Below are positions 1-8,717 of a DNA stretch of 64,000 nt, in pieces. The position numbers and the translations under genes were made by a program. The notes beneath the pieces were generated by a model, which saw nothing but the letters and a program-made list of their open reading frames with translations, was not told where the DNA came from and made no database searches. Within the stretch, counting starts at the first letter, position 1; each line of letters starts with the position of its first letter. This DNA is from Variovorax ginsengisoli (lineage in GTDB: Bacteria; Pseudomonadota; Gammaproteobacteria; Burkholderiales; Burkholderiaceae_C), in the NCBI RefSeq assembly GCF_030811835.1, contig NZ_JAUSRO010000017.1, positions 62,001-126,000 of the forward strand. The letters are read 5' to 3'.

Positions 1-247
1 AAACGGCCTCGAGCCCAGTGGCGATAACGTTTGGCGCGAGACGCGTGCCTCGGGCCAGGCACTGACGAGTGCACCGGGTGTAGGCACGCCGCAGGGCAGC
101 ATCGCCTCCGGCGCCCTGGAGACATCCAATGTCGATCTGACCGCAGAGTTGGTCAACCTGATCGTTGCGCAACGCAGCTACCAGGCCAACGCGCAGACGG
201 TCAAAACGCAAGACCAGGTCGTGCAGACGCTGATCAACATCCGTTGA
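1..247 (+). CDS. flgE: Flagellar hook protein FlgE, C-terminal end (5' truncated by window edge)
   Basis: An open frame (codons starting at base 2) enters from the left edge and stops at 247, giving 81 residues. It ends with the C-terminal motif of axial flagellar proteins: a stretch like SNVDLTAELVNLIVAQRSYQ followed by a TVKTQDQ-type helix. FlgE polymerises into the hook, the joint between rod and filament. The order flgE-flgF-flgG downstream is standard, and flgBCD would be expected just left of the window. Only the C-terminal D0 helix is visible, so the hook domains cannot be judged. The family call is firm; FlgE rather than another rod or hook protein rests mainly on gene order. Confidence 0.9.
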   Translation, partial: NGLEPSGDNVWRETRASGQALTSAPGVGTPQGSIASGALETSNVDLTAELVNLIVAQRSYQANAQTVKTQDQVVQTLINIR

Positions 248-294
248 TCGCTACCTGCAATGCACCCATTCCCACCAAATTGAAAGCGTAGCCC

Positions 295-1038
295 ATGGAC
301 CGCATGCTGTATGTCGCGATGAGTGGAGCCAAGCAGGCCATGGAGCAGCAGGCTTCGACCGCCAACAACATGGCGAACACCTCGACGCCAGGATTTCGCG
401 CACAGATCAACGAATTCCGCGCGGTGCCCGTGACGGGCGAGGAAATAGGAACGCGCGCTTTCGTCGTGGCGACGACGCCGTCGGCCAACTTCAATCAGGG
501 TCCTGTGCAGGACACGGGCAATCCGCTCGACATCGCCATTCGCGGTGACGGCTGGCTCGCAGTGACCGACGCCAATGGCCAGGAGGCCTACACGCGCGCC
601 GGCAATCTGCGTGTGGGCTCCGACGGCCAGATCCTGGCGATGGGCAATTACCCGGTCGTCGGAGATGGCGGCGGCATCGTCGCGCCGCCCGGCCAGGCGT
701 TGGGCATCGGTGCCGACGGCATGGTCTCGGCACGCGCCGTGGGTGATCCCAATGCCGTGACGGTCGAAGTCGGACGCCTCAAGCTGGTCAATCCGAAGAC
801 GGGCGATCTGGTGCGTGGCGACGATGGCCTGTTTCGCATGCGCGAAGGCCTGCCAGCGGCGGATGCGGACCGAACGCTCACCGTGACCAGCGGTGTCATC
901 GAGCAGAGCAACGTCAATCCCGTGGAGGCCATGGTCGCCATGATCGCCAACGCGCGCAGTTTTGAATTGCAGATGAAGTCGATCCAGACCGCCAACGAGA
1001 ACGCGCAGTCTGCCAACAAGTTGCTGGCCTACGGTTGA
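295..1038 (+). CDS. flgF: Flagellar basal-body rod protein FlgF
   Basis: 247 aa, normal length for FlgF, a proximal rod component exported by the flagellar type III system. It opens with a helix containing ANNMANTSTPGF (near residues 23-34), the basal-body rod signature, and closes with a matching C-terminal helix (NVNPVEAMVAMIANARSFE). There is no cleavable signal peptide, as expected for this export route. It starts 47 bases after flgE, and flgG follows 50 bases after its stop. It differs from FlgG by its MDRMLYVAMSGAKQ start and shorter core. The ATG at 295 is the only start that keeps the conserved N-terminal helix intact. Confidence 0.96.
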   Translation: MDRMLYVAMSGAKQAMEQQASTANNMANTSTPGFRAQINEFRAVPVTGEEIGTRAFVVATTPSANFNQGPVQDTGNPLDIAIRGDGWLAVTDANGQEAYTRAGNLRVGSDGQILAMGNYPVVGDGGGIVAPPGQALGIGADGMVSARAVGDPNAVTVEVGRLKLVNPKTGDLVRGDDGLFRMREGLPAADADRTLTVTSGVIEQSNVNPVEAMVAMIANARSFELQMKSIQTANENAQSANKLLAYG

Positions 1039-1088
1039 CTCTGAACCGTCCACGTCGCACCTGTCCAAGTACCCGAAAGAACCTCCTC

Positions 1089-1871
1089 ATGATTCGCTCC
1101 CTCTACGTCGCCAAGACCGGCCTTGAAGCCCAGCAGACCCAGCTGGACGTGGTCTCCAACAATCTGGCCAACGTCGGCACCACGGGCTTCAAGCGAAGCC
1201 GCGCCGTCTTTGAAGACTTGATGTATCAGAACCTGCGCCAGGCAGGCGGTCAAACCTCGGACCAGACCCGCATGCCTTCGGGCCTGCAAGTGGGCACCGG
1301 TGTGCGCGTGGTCAGCACCGAACGCCTGCATTCGCAGGGCAATCTGACCAAGACCGACAACCCGAAAGACGTGGCCATCAACGGCGGCGGCTTCTTCCAG
1401 GTGCTGATGCCCGATGGGAGCACCGCTTACACCCGCGATGGATCCTTCCAGTCCAACAGCGAAGGCCAACTGGTCACTTCCAGCGGCTACCCGATCCAGC
1501 CCGCAGTCACGATTCCACAGAACGCGACGAGCATCACCATCGGCCGCGACGGTATCGTCTCCGTGGCTCAGGCAGGTACCACCAACACCGTGCAGGTCGG
1601 CCAGCTCCAGCTGGCAACCTTCGTCAATGCGGCAGGCCTGGAGAGCAAGGGCGAGAACCTCTATGCGGAAACCGACGCCTCCGGCGCACCCAACCAGGTG
1701 AACCCGGGTGTCGATGGCGCCGGCGTGCTGAGCCAGGGCTATGTCGAGGCATCCAACGTCAATGTGGTCGAGGAGTTGGTCAACATGATCGCCACACAGC
1801 GTGCCTACGAGATCAACAGCAAGGCGGTGCAGACGTCCGACCAGATGCTGCAGCGGCTCGCGCAGCTATGA
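1089..1871 (+). CDS. flgG: Flagellar distal rod protein FlgG
   Basis: 260 aa, the family length (E. coli FlgG is also 260). The N-terminus MIRSLYVAKTGLEAQQ and the motif SNNLANVGTTGFKRSR are characteristic of the distal rod protein. The C-terminal helix NVNVVEELVNMIATQRAYEI is the axial-protein D0 partner helix. The frame stays open upstream to 1035, but 1089 gives the conserved start. Its TGA overlaps the flgH ATG (ATGA at 1868-1871), so the two are probably translationally coupled. FlgG forms the distal rod through the L and P rings encoded next. Confidence 0.97.
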   Translation: MIRSLYVAKTGLEAQQTQLDVVSNNLANVGTTGFKRSRAVFEDLMYQNLRQAGGQTSDQTRMPSGLQVGTGVRVVSTERLHSQGNLTKTDNPKDVAINGGGFFQVLMPDGSTAYTRDGSFQSNSEGQLVTSSGYPIQPAVTIPQNATSITIGRDGIVSVAQAGTTNTVQVGQLQLATFVNAAGLESKGENLYAETDASGAPNQVNPGVDGAGVLSQGYVEASNVNVVEELVNMIATQRAYEINSKAVQTSDQMLQRLAQL

Positions 1872-2566
1872 CGGGCTTTGGCCTCCATGAGGCTGTGCGC
1901 CGCGCCGTGCTCGTCGCGGCCGCGCTGTTCGCCGGCGGGTGTGCGCAGATTCCGCAGGAGCCGCTGGTGCACCAGCCGATGACCACCCGCGGCGACCCGC
2001 AGCCCGTGGCGCGCGCGCGCAACCTGTCCGGTGCCATCTATCAGGAAGGCGGTCGCGGCAACGCTTTGTTCGAGGACCGCCGTCCTCGTCGTACCGGGGA
2101 CATTCTGACCATCCTTGTGAGCGAGCGGATCAATGCGAGCAAGAACTCGGCGGCGACTGCCAGCCGCAGCGACAGCATCAGCGCCGCCTTCACCGGCATT
2201 CCCAAGGTGCTTGGCGGTCTCTTCACCGGACAGGACACCGCGCTCACGGGCGCGAACAGCCTGACCTCCAAGGGCGGAGCCAATGCGGCCAACACCTTCA
2301 GCGGCGTGATCACCGTCACGGTGGTCGACGTGCTGAACAACGGCAACCTGCTGGTGAGCGGCGAAAAGCAGATGCTGATCAACCAGGGCACCGAATTCAT
2401 CCGCTTCTCTGGCGTGGTGAACCCGCGCACGGTCACGGGCGACAACACGGTGTCTTCGACCCTGGTGGCCGATGCGCGCATCGAGTACAGCGCCAAGGGC
2501 TACATCAACGAGGCGCAGACCATGGGCTGGCTCCAGCGCGCTTTCCTGAACGTGTTGCCGTTTTGA
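1868..2566 (+). CDS. flgH: Flagellar L-ring lipoprotein FlgH
   Basis: 232 aa. The N-terminus carries a Sec lipoprotein signal with a lipobox FAGGC (Cys about residue 25) after a hydrophobic run, matching the outer-membrane L-ring protein. The body contains family-typical segments such as GDILTILVSERINASK and the C-terminal region ending TMGWLQRAFLNVLPF. FlgH forms the ring through which the rod crosses the outer membrane. It overlaps flgG by 4 bases, and flgI begins 2 bases after its stop, so flgG-flgH-flgI behave as one tightly packed unit. Confidence 0.97.
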   Translation: MTGFGLHEAVRRAVLVAAALFAGGCAQIPQEPLVHQPMTTRGDPQPVARARNLSGAIYQEGGRGNALFEDRRPRRTGDILTILVSERINASKNSAATASRSDSISAAFTGIPKVLGGLFTGQDTALTGANSLTSKGGANAANTFSGVITVTVVDVLNNGNLLVSGEKQMLINQGTEFIRFSGVVNPRTVTGDNTVSSTLVADARIEYSAKGYINEAQTMGWLQRAFLNVLPF

Positions 2567-2568
2567 AC

Positions 2569-3708
2569 ATGAACCTCTTTTCCAAAGGCAGCCTCTGCCC
2601 GCCGTTCTTGCGCCTCGCTGGCGTGGTCTTTCTCTCGATGTGCGCGATGTCCGTCGTCCCGGCCCACGCCGAGCGCATCAAGGAGATCGCCACCGTGCAG
2701 GGCGTACGGGACAACCCGCTCATCGGCTATGGCCTGATGGTGGGCCTTGACGGCACAGGCGACCAGACCACGCAGACGCCCTTCACCACGCAGAGCCTGA
2801 ACAACATGCTCGCGCAGCTGGGCGTGACCGTGCCGGCCGGCTCTCGGATGCAGCTCAAGAACGTCGCCGCCGTCATGGTGACGGCCAACCTGCCCGCGTT
2901 CGCGCGCGCCGGCCAGACCCTCGACGTGACAGTGTCTTCGATGGGCAATGCCAAGAGCCTGCGAGGCGGCACGTTGTTGATGACGCCGCTCAAGGGCGCC
3001 GACGGCCAGGTTTATGCGATTGCCCAGGGCAACATGGTGGTGGGCGGCGCGGGCGCCTCGGCCAACGGCAGCAAGGTGCAGATCAACCAGCTGAGCTCGG
3101 GCCGCATTCCGGCGGGCGCGCTGGTCGAGCAGGCCGTCGACGCGCAGGTGGGCGACGCGGGTGTGCTCAACATCGAACTCAACCAGTCCGATTTCAGCAC
3201 CGCACAACGCACCGCCGAAGCGATCAATGCGCAGTTCGGTGCGGGCACGGCCGATGCCATCGACGCGCGCCGCGTCGTGGTGAATGCGCCGGAGTCGCCG
3301 CAGGCTCGCGTGGCCTTTCTCGCGCGGCTCGAAGGCGTGCAGGTCACGCCGCCGCAGGCCGCAGCGCGCGTGGTCGTCAATGCGCGCACCGGCTCGGTGG
3401 TCATGAACCAGGCCGTGCGCGTGCAGGACTGCGCGGTGGCACATGGCGCGCTGTCTGTCGTCATCAGCACCACGCCTGCGGTGAGCCAGCCCGGTGCGCT
3501 GTCCGGTGGCAGTACCGTTGCGACGCAAAGCTCGCAGATTTCGTTGAGCCAAGGCGGCGGTGCACTGCAGATGGTCAATGGCGGGGCGTCGCTCTCCGAT
3601 GTGGTCAAGGGCCTCAACAGCCTGGGCGCGAACCCGCAGGACCTGGTCTCCATCCTCCAGGCCATGAAGGCTGCCGGTGCGTTGCGCGCCGAGCTCGAAA
3701 TCATCTGA
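2569..3708 (+). CDS. flgI: Flagellar P-ring protein FlgI
   Basis: 379 aa. A Sec signal peptide (residues 1 to about 34, ending VVPAHA) precedes the mature start ERIKEIATVQGVRDNPLIGYG, the most conserved part of FlgI. The mature size is normal. FlgI forms the periplasmic P ring around the distal rod. A longer frame runs upstream through flgH but is non-coding; the start at 2569 places the signal peptide correctly. The last helix (SLGANPQDLVSILQAMKAAG) is the standard C-terminus. flgJ begins 13 bases downstream. Confidence 0.97.
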   Translation: MNLFSKGSLCPPFLRLAGVVFLSMCAMSVVPAHAERIKEIATVQGVRDNPLIGYGLMVGLDGTGDQTTQTPFTTQSLNNMLAQLGVTVPAGSRMQLKNVAAVMVTANLPAFARAGQTLDVTVSSMGNAKSLRGGTLLMTPLKGADGQVYAIAQGNMVVGGAGASANGSKVQINQLSSGRIPAGALVEQAVDAQVGDAGVLNIELNQSDFSTAQRTAEAINAQFGAGTADAIDARRVVVNAPESPQARVAFLARLEGVQVTPPQAAARVVVNARTGSVVMNQAVRVQDCAVAHGALSVVISTTPAVSQPGALSGGSTVATQSSQISLSQGGGALQMVNGGASLSDVVKGLNSLGANPQDLVSILQAMKAAGALRAELEII

Positions 3709-3721
3709 GGGTGGCTGCATC

Positions 3722-4732
3722 ATGACGATTTCATCGGCCACCGCAGCCAGCGGCTACGACGCCACCCAGCGCAGCGGGGCACTCGACCAGCGTTTCTCGC
3801 TCGACGTGCAGGGCGTGGACGCCCTGCGCCGCACGGTACGCAGCACCCCCGACGAGGGGCTCAAGCAGGTCTCCCGGCAGGTCGAGGCCATGTTCATGAA
3901 CATGGTGATCAAGAGCATGCGCGAGGCCACGCCGTCGAGCGGCCTGCTCGACAGCCAGAGCCAGAAGGTCTACATGTCGATGCTCGACCAGCAGCTCTCG
4001 CAGAGCCTGTCGGGGCGTGGTCTGGGGCTTGCCGAGGCCATGCAGGCGCAGCTCGCGCGCACGGCAAACGGCAGCACGGCGGCACCAACCGACGGCCTGC
4101 CGATGTCGCTGGCCCCGCCACCGGGATTTCCCCTTCGTCGCGCGGCACCCATGGCGCTGACACCTTCTGGGTCGGCGTCTTCCGACGCCACCGCGCCGCG
4201 CGCAGCAGGCGCTGCCGTGGACCTGCGCGTCTACAGCGCCTTCGCCGGCGGTGAGGGCAGCCCGGCCAAGACCAGCCTGCAAGGCAAGGTCGACGGCTTT
4301 GTTGGCCGCATGGGCGCATCGGCGCAGGCGGCCAGCAACGCGAGCGGCGTACCTGCACCGTTGATCCTGGCGCAGGCCGCGCTCGAATCGGGTTGGGGCC
4401 AGCGCGAGATCCGCGGCGCCGACGGCACGCAGAGCTTCAACCTGTTCGGCATCAAGGCCGACCGCAATTGGAAGGGCCCGGTGGTCGAAGTCGTGACCAC
4501 CGAGTACGTCGACGGCGAGGCGCAGAGGGTGAGCGCCAAGTTCCGTGCCTATGGTTCCTACGACGAAGCCTTCGCCGACTACGCGAAGTTCATGACGCGC
4601 AACCCACGCTACGCGACGGTGATCGCCACCGAAGACCCCGCCGCCGCCGCGCATGGGCTCCAGCGCGCTGGCTATGCCACCGACCCACAGTACGGCAACA
4701 AGCTCGTGCGGATCATGCAGAAATTCACTTGA
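3722..4732 (+). CDS. flgJ: Flagellar rod assembly protein / peptidoglycan hydrolase FlgJ
   Basis: 336 aa with the two-domain gammaproteobacterial/betaproteobacterial layout. Residues about 40-115 are the rod-capping domain (QVEAMFMNMVIKSMREA). Residues 116-185 form a low-complexity linker. Residues about 186-336 are a glucosaminidase-type muramidase domain with LILAQAALESGWG (putative catalytic Glu near 222) and FNLFGIKAD. The protein caps the growing rod and opens peptidoglycan for it. The ATG at 3722 has a GAGGG-like ribosome site 9 bases upstream; an in-frame start at 3677 would overlap flgI and lacks support. cheW follows after 16 bases. Confidence 0.95.
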   Translation: MTISSATAASGYDATQRSGALDQRFSLDVQGVDALRRTVRSTPDEGLKQVSRQVEAMFMNMVIKSMREATPSSGLLDSQSQKVYMSMLDQQLSQSLSGRGLGLAEAMQAQLARTANGSTAAPTDGLPMSLAPPPGFPLRRAAPMALTPSGSASSDATAPRAAGAAVDLRVYSAFAGGEGSPAKTSLQGKVDGFVGRMGASAQAASNASGVPAPLILAQAALESGWGQREIRGADGTQSFNLFGIKADRNWKGPVVEVVTTEYVDGEAQRVSAKFRAYGSYDEAFADYAKFMTRNPRYATVIATEDPAAAAHGLQRAGYATDPQYGNKLVRIMQKFT

Positions 4733-4748
4733 GCCCAGACCACCCCCT

Positions 4749-5237
4749 ATGACAGACATCGCCCCCACCCTTGCAATACGCAATGGCTCACTGGAGATCG
4801 TCGCCTTCAAGCTGGGTGCCGAGGAGTACGGCATCGACATCCAGAAGGTGCAGGAACTGCGCGGCTACGACGCCGTGACGCGCATCGCCAACGCGCCCGA
4901 GCACATCAAGGGCGTGGTGAACCTGCGCGGCATCATCGTGCCGATCATCGACATGCGCATCAAGTTCGACCTGGGCGAACCGACCTACAACGAGTTCACC
5001 GTCGTGGTCGTGATCAACGTGGCCGGTCGCATCGTGGGCATGGTGGTCGATAGCGTGTCCGACGTGATCACGCTGGTGAGCGAGCAGATCAAGCCCGCAC
5101 CTGAAATGGGCGCTGCCCTCGACACCGACTACCTGATCGGCCTGGGCACGCTGGGCGAACGCATGCTGATCCTGGTGGACGTCGATCGACTGATGTCTTC
5201 CGAGGAACTGGGGCTGATCGAGAAGATCGCCAACTGA
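4749..5237 (+). CDS. cheW: Chemotaxis coupling protein CheW
   Basis: 162 aa, a single CheW/SH3-like domain. Visible landmarks are FKLGAEEYGIDIQKVQEL, GVVNLRGIIVPIIDMR (the core receptor/kinase-binding region) and DYLIGLGTLGERMLILVDVD near the C-terminus. CheW links receptors to the kinase CheA, which here is encoded 28 kb away beside motAB. It sits between flgJ and an MCP gene, so coupling protein and receptor are probably co-expressed. Start chosen at 4749; the open frame extends further upstream inside flgJ without a ribosome site. Confidence 0.96.
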   Translation: MTDIAPTLAIRNGSLEIVAFKLGAEEYGIDIQKVQELRGYDAVTRIANAPEHIKGVVNLRGIIVPIIDMRIKFDLGEPTYNEFTVVVVINVAGRIVGMVVDSVSDVITLVSEQIKPAPEMGAALDTDYLIGLGTLGERMLILVDVDRLMSSEELGLIEKIAN

Positions 5238-5264
5238 AGCCGAACGGCACCATCGGAGACAAAA

Positions 5265-6941
5265 ATGACAAACTGGAAGATTGGAACGCGCCTGGGCCTG
5301 GGCTTTGCCGTGGTGTTATTGCTGGCGGCCAGCATGGCGGTGCTGGGTGTGGGAGCTCTTCAGCAGTTGGAAACGTCGGTCAAGGCGATGACCGGCCGTG
5401 CATTCGCCAAGGAACGCCTGGCAGCGCTGTGGCTCAAGGACACAGGCAAGAACAGTGTGCGCACATTCAGTCTGGTGGCCACCGACGACGTCCGATTGCA
5501 GACGGTGCTGCAGAAAGAGATGAGCGTCACCAGCAAGGCCATCTCCGAGACCCAGAAGCAGATCGAGGCCTTGCTGGACTCTCCCAAAGAGCAAGCCATC
5601 AGCGACGACATCAAGGCGCGGCGAACCACCTATATGGATTTGCGTAACGCGGTCCTGAAACTCAAGGCCGACAACCGGCTCGCCGACGCAAAGTCGCTGA
5701 CCGACCAGCAGCTCGTGCCGGCGCTCACTGCCTACGAGGCCAGCATATCGGCCATGCTGACACACCAGCAGACGTCGATCGATGAAACCGCCAACAACAT
5801 CGAGGCGCATTACCGCACGGCACGCATGCTGCTCATTGTCCTGGCCGTGTTTGCGCTGACGCTGGGCATTGCGATTTCGTGGTCGCTGACGCGCGGCATC
5901 ACACGGCCGCTGAACGATGCCTTGCGCTTGGCGCAGACCGTGGCAGCCGGCGACCTCAGCCAACATATGGAAATTCGTTCGGGCGACGAACTGGGCAGGC
6001 TGCTGGGTGCGCTCGATGCCATGAACCAGAACCTGCATCGCGTGGTGGGGGAGGTCCGTACCGGCACCCAGACGATCACCGTCGCATCCAGCCAGATTGC
6101 GGCTGGCAACCAGGACCTGTCGTCGCGCACGGAGGAGCAGGCGAGCTCGCTGGAGGAGACGGCCGCCTCGATGGAAGAGCTCACCAGCACGGTCAAGCAG
6201 AACGCGGAGAACGCCCGCCAGGCCAACGAGCTGGCGTCGTCTGCATCGGCGGTGGCCGTGCGCGGAGGCGCCGTGGTCAACCAGGTGGTGGACACGATGG
6301 GGGCGATCAACACGTCGTCGCGCAAGATCGTGGACATCATCGGGGTGATCGATGGGATTGCGTTCCAGACGAACATCCTGGCGCTGAACGCGGCAGTGGA
6401 AGCCGCACGTGCGGGCGAGCAGGGGCGCGGCTTCGCGGTGGTGGCCTCGGAGGTGCGCAATCTGGCGCAGCGCTCGGCGTCTGCGGCCAAGGAGATCAAG
6501 GGGTTGATCGACGACTCGGTGCACAAGGTGGACATTGGTAGCCACCAGGTTGCCGAGGCGGGCCGCACGATGCAGGAGATCGTGCAGAGCGTGCAGCGTG
6601 TGACGGACATCATGGGGGAGATCTCGTCGGCCAGCCAGGAGCAGACGACGGGCATCGAGCAGATCAACCAGGCGATCACGCAGATGGACCAGGTGACGCA
6701 GCAGAACGCGGCGCTGGTGGAAGAAGCTGCGGCAGCGGCCGCCTCGTTGCAGGGGCAGGCCCGCAAACTGGCGAAGACCGTCGGCATCTTCAAGCTCGAC
6801 CCTGCGCACGAATCGGGCATGCCGGCACGCTCAAGCGTTGCCACGGCGCCATTGCGACCTTCATCTGCATCTGCTGCGCCACACGTCATTGCAACGGCAG
6901 CGTCGTCGGCGCCAGCCAGCGATGCGTGGGAGACCTTTTAG
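5265..6941 (+). CDS. Methyl-accepting chemotaxis protein with 4-helix-bundle sensor and CheR-tether tail
   Basis: 558 aa transducer. TM1 is about residues 10-30, a periplasmic helical region about 32-187 resembles the 4HB_MCP ligand-binding fold, TM2 is about 188-208, and HAMP about 209-265. The cytoplasmic hairpin follows, with SSLEETAASMEELTSTVKQN methylation-helix sequence and the invariant tip DGIAFQTNILALNAAVEAA. The protein ends SDAWETF, matching the xWETF pentapeptide that tethers CheR and CheB in Tar/Tsr-type receptors. It lies 27 bases after cheW. Ligand unknown. The signalling part is almost the same at DNA level as the next MCP gene and the one at 59,857. Confidence 0.95.
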   Translation: MTNWKIGTRLGLGFAVVLLLAASMAVLGVGALQQLETSVKAMTGRAFAKERLAALWLKDTGKNSVRTFSLVATDDVRLQTVLQKEMSVTSKAISETQKQIEALLDSPKEQAISDDIKARRTTYMDLRNAVLKLKADNRLADAKSLTDQQLVPALTAYEASISAMLTHQQTSIDETANNIEAHYRTARMLLIVLAVFALTLGIAISWSLTRGITRPLNDALRLAQTVAAGDLSQHMEIRSGDELGRLLGALDAMNQNLHRVVGEVRTGTQTITVASSQIAAGNQDLSSRTEEQASSLEETAASMEELTSTVKQNAENARQANELASSASAVAVRGGAVVNQVVDTMGAINTSSRKIVDIIGVIDGIAFQTNILALNAAVEAARAGEQGRGFAVVASEVRNLAQRSASAAKEIKGLIDDSVHKVDIGSHQVAEAGRTMQEIVQSVQRVTDIMGEISSASQEQTTGIEQINQAITQMDQVTQQNAALVEEAAAAAASLQGQARKLAKTVGIFKLDPAHESGMPARSSVATAPLRPSSASAAPHVIATAASSAPASDAWETF

Positions 6942-7120
6942 TCCTGCACAACACCCACCTTGTCATCGACTGAACGATGCGCATCCATCTTCCCATCCCC
7001 AACCAGGTGTGAGAGCTGCCGTGAACCGACATGCTGCGCATCGAACCCGGCTATTGCGCCGCCAGTGATGCACTGACATCACACGACCTACCTTGCTCCC
7101 CTACCTCCAAAGGCTCGAAA

Positions 7121-8701
7121 ATGAAAATCCTCTCTTCACTGCGCATAGGCCCGCGTTTGGCCATCGGCTTCTTGACCGTGCTCTCTTTGGCTGTGATCTC
7201 CGCGGCTTTCATGCTGGGCAACGCGAGGAGCAGTGCCGAGGCAACGCGCGTGATGATGCAGCAGCCGCTGATCAAGGAGCGCCTTATCTCGGACTGGTAC
7301 GTGCTCACCTATTCGGCCATCGCGCGCACGGCGATGATCGCCAAAAGCACCGATGAGAACCTGACGATTGCATTTGCCGACGTCATCAGCGACAGCGTCA
7401 AGCGTGGCTCCGAAATCATCAATAAGGTCAAGCCCATGCTGGTGACCGACGAGGAGAAAGCTGTCTATGCGTCGATCCTTGAACTGCGTGCGCGCTATCA
7501 GGCAGGCAAGGAGGTAGTGATGAAGGCCAATGCAAGCAAGAACGTGCAAGAGGCCGAACGTGCCTTCTCCGAAGTCTTCTTGCCTGCCGCGAAGAAGTAC
7601 GAGGCGCAGGTGCTTGCGCTGCTCACCTTGGAGCGAAAGGCCATCGACGACATGAAGGACGACATCGAGGCCGCGGGTGAACAGAACTTCTATCGCGGTG
7701 TGTCCATGACCCTGCTGATGCTCGTGGTGGGCGGCGCATGCGCGGTGCTGATCTCGCGCAGCATCACGCGGCCGCTCAAGGAGGCGGTCGATGTCGCCCA
7801 ATCTGTTGCTTCCGGCGACCTGACGACGCACTTTCAGGAGTCGGCACGAGATGAAACGGGTCAATTGATGGCCTCGCTGCGCGAGATGAACGAATCGCTG
7901 GTCAAGGTGGTCGCACAAGTGCGGGAGGGGACGGACACCATCGCCACCGCATCGAGTCAGATCGCAGTGGGCAACCAGGATCTGTCATCGCGCACGGAGC
8001 AGCAGGCCAGTTCGCTCGAAGAGACGGCCGCATCGATGGAAGAACTGACCTCTACCGTCAAGCAAAATGCAGAGAACGCGCATCAAGCCAATCAACTTGC
8101 GGCATCGGCATCGGCTGTGGCCGTGCGTGGTGGAACAGTGGTCAATCAGGTGGTGGACACCATGGATGCGATCAATACCTCATCCCGCAAGATCGTCGAC
8201 ATCATCGGCGTGATCGACGGCATTGCATTCCAGACCAACATCCTGGCATTGAACGCTGCCGTGGAGGCCGCGCGCGCCGGCGAGCAGGGCAGGGGCTTTG
8301 CCGTGGTCGCCTCGGAGGTGCGCAATCTGGCGCAGCGCTCGGCGTCGGCGGCCAAGGAGATCAAGAGCCTGATCGACGACTCGGTGTCCAAGGTCGCCAT
8401 CGGAAGTCACCAGGTGGCAGAGGCTGGCCGCACGATGGAGGAGATCGTGCAGAGTGTTCAACGCGTGACGGACATCATGGGTGAGATCACGCTCGCGAGC
8501 CAGGAACAGACCACTGGAATCGAACAGATCAACCAGGCGATCACGCAGATGGACCAGGTCACGCAGCAGAATGCGGCCCTGGTCGAGGAGGCTGCTGCTG
8601 CGGCTTCGTCCTTGCAGGAACAGGCGGGAGGACTTTCGCAGGTCGTACGTGTGTTCCGGCTCTCGGAGTCCTCACCGCTGCGCCTCACAACAGCCGCGTG
8701 A
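7121..8701 (+). CDS. Methyl-accepting chemotaxis protein with 4-helix-bundle sensor, no tether tail
   Basis: 526 aa. TM1 is about residues 10-32, a helical periplasmic sensor about 33-185, TM2 about 190-210, then HAMP and the standard signalling hairpin with DGIAFQTNILALNAAVEAA at the tip. The C-terminus (SPLRLTTAA) lacks the WxxF pentapeptide seen in the preceding MCP, so it may depend on the neighbouring receptor for efficient adaptation. The frame extends 30 codons upstream but ATG 7121 begins the conserved MKILSSLRIGPRL segment. No promoter was recognised in the 179 bases upstream. Ligand unknown. Confidence 0.94.
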   Translation: MKILSSLRIGPRLAIGFLTVLSLAVISAAFMLGNARSSAEATRVMMQQPLIKERLISDWYVLTYSAIARTAMIAKSTDENLTIAFADVISDSVKRGSEIINKVKPMLVTDEEKAVYASILELRARYQAGKEVVMKANASKNVQEAERAFSEVFLPAAKKYEAQVLALLTLERKAIDDMKDDIEAAGEQNFYRGVSMTLLMLVVGGACAVLISRSITRPLKEAVDVAQSVASGDLTTHFQESARDETGQLMASLREMNESLVKVVAQVREGTDTIATASSQIAVGNQDLSSRTEQQASSLEETAASMEELTSTVKQNAENAHQANQLAASASAVAVRGGTVVNQVVDTMDAINTSSRKIVDIIGVIDGIAFQTNILALNAAVEAARAGEQGRGFAVVASEVRNLAQRSASAAKEIKSLIDDSVSKVAIGSHQVAEAGRTMEEIVQSVQRVTDIMGEITLASQEQTTGIEQINQAITQMDQVTQQNAALVEEAAAAASSLQEQAGGLSQVVRVFRLSESSPLRLTTAA

Positions 8702-8717
8702 ACCGTGAAGGCACACG

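Noticed and set aside
2500..3741. Long minus-strand frame over flgI
   Set aside because: flgI on the plus strand has a signal peptide and conserved core; the antisense product has no domain.
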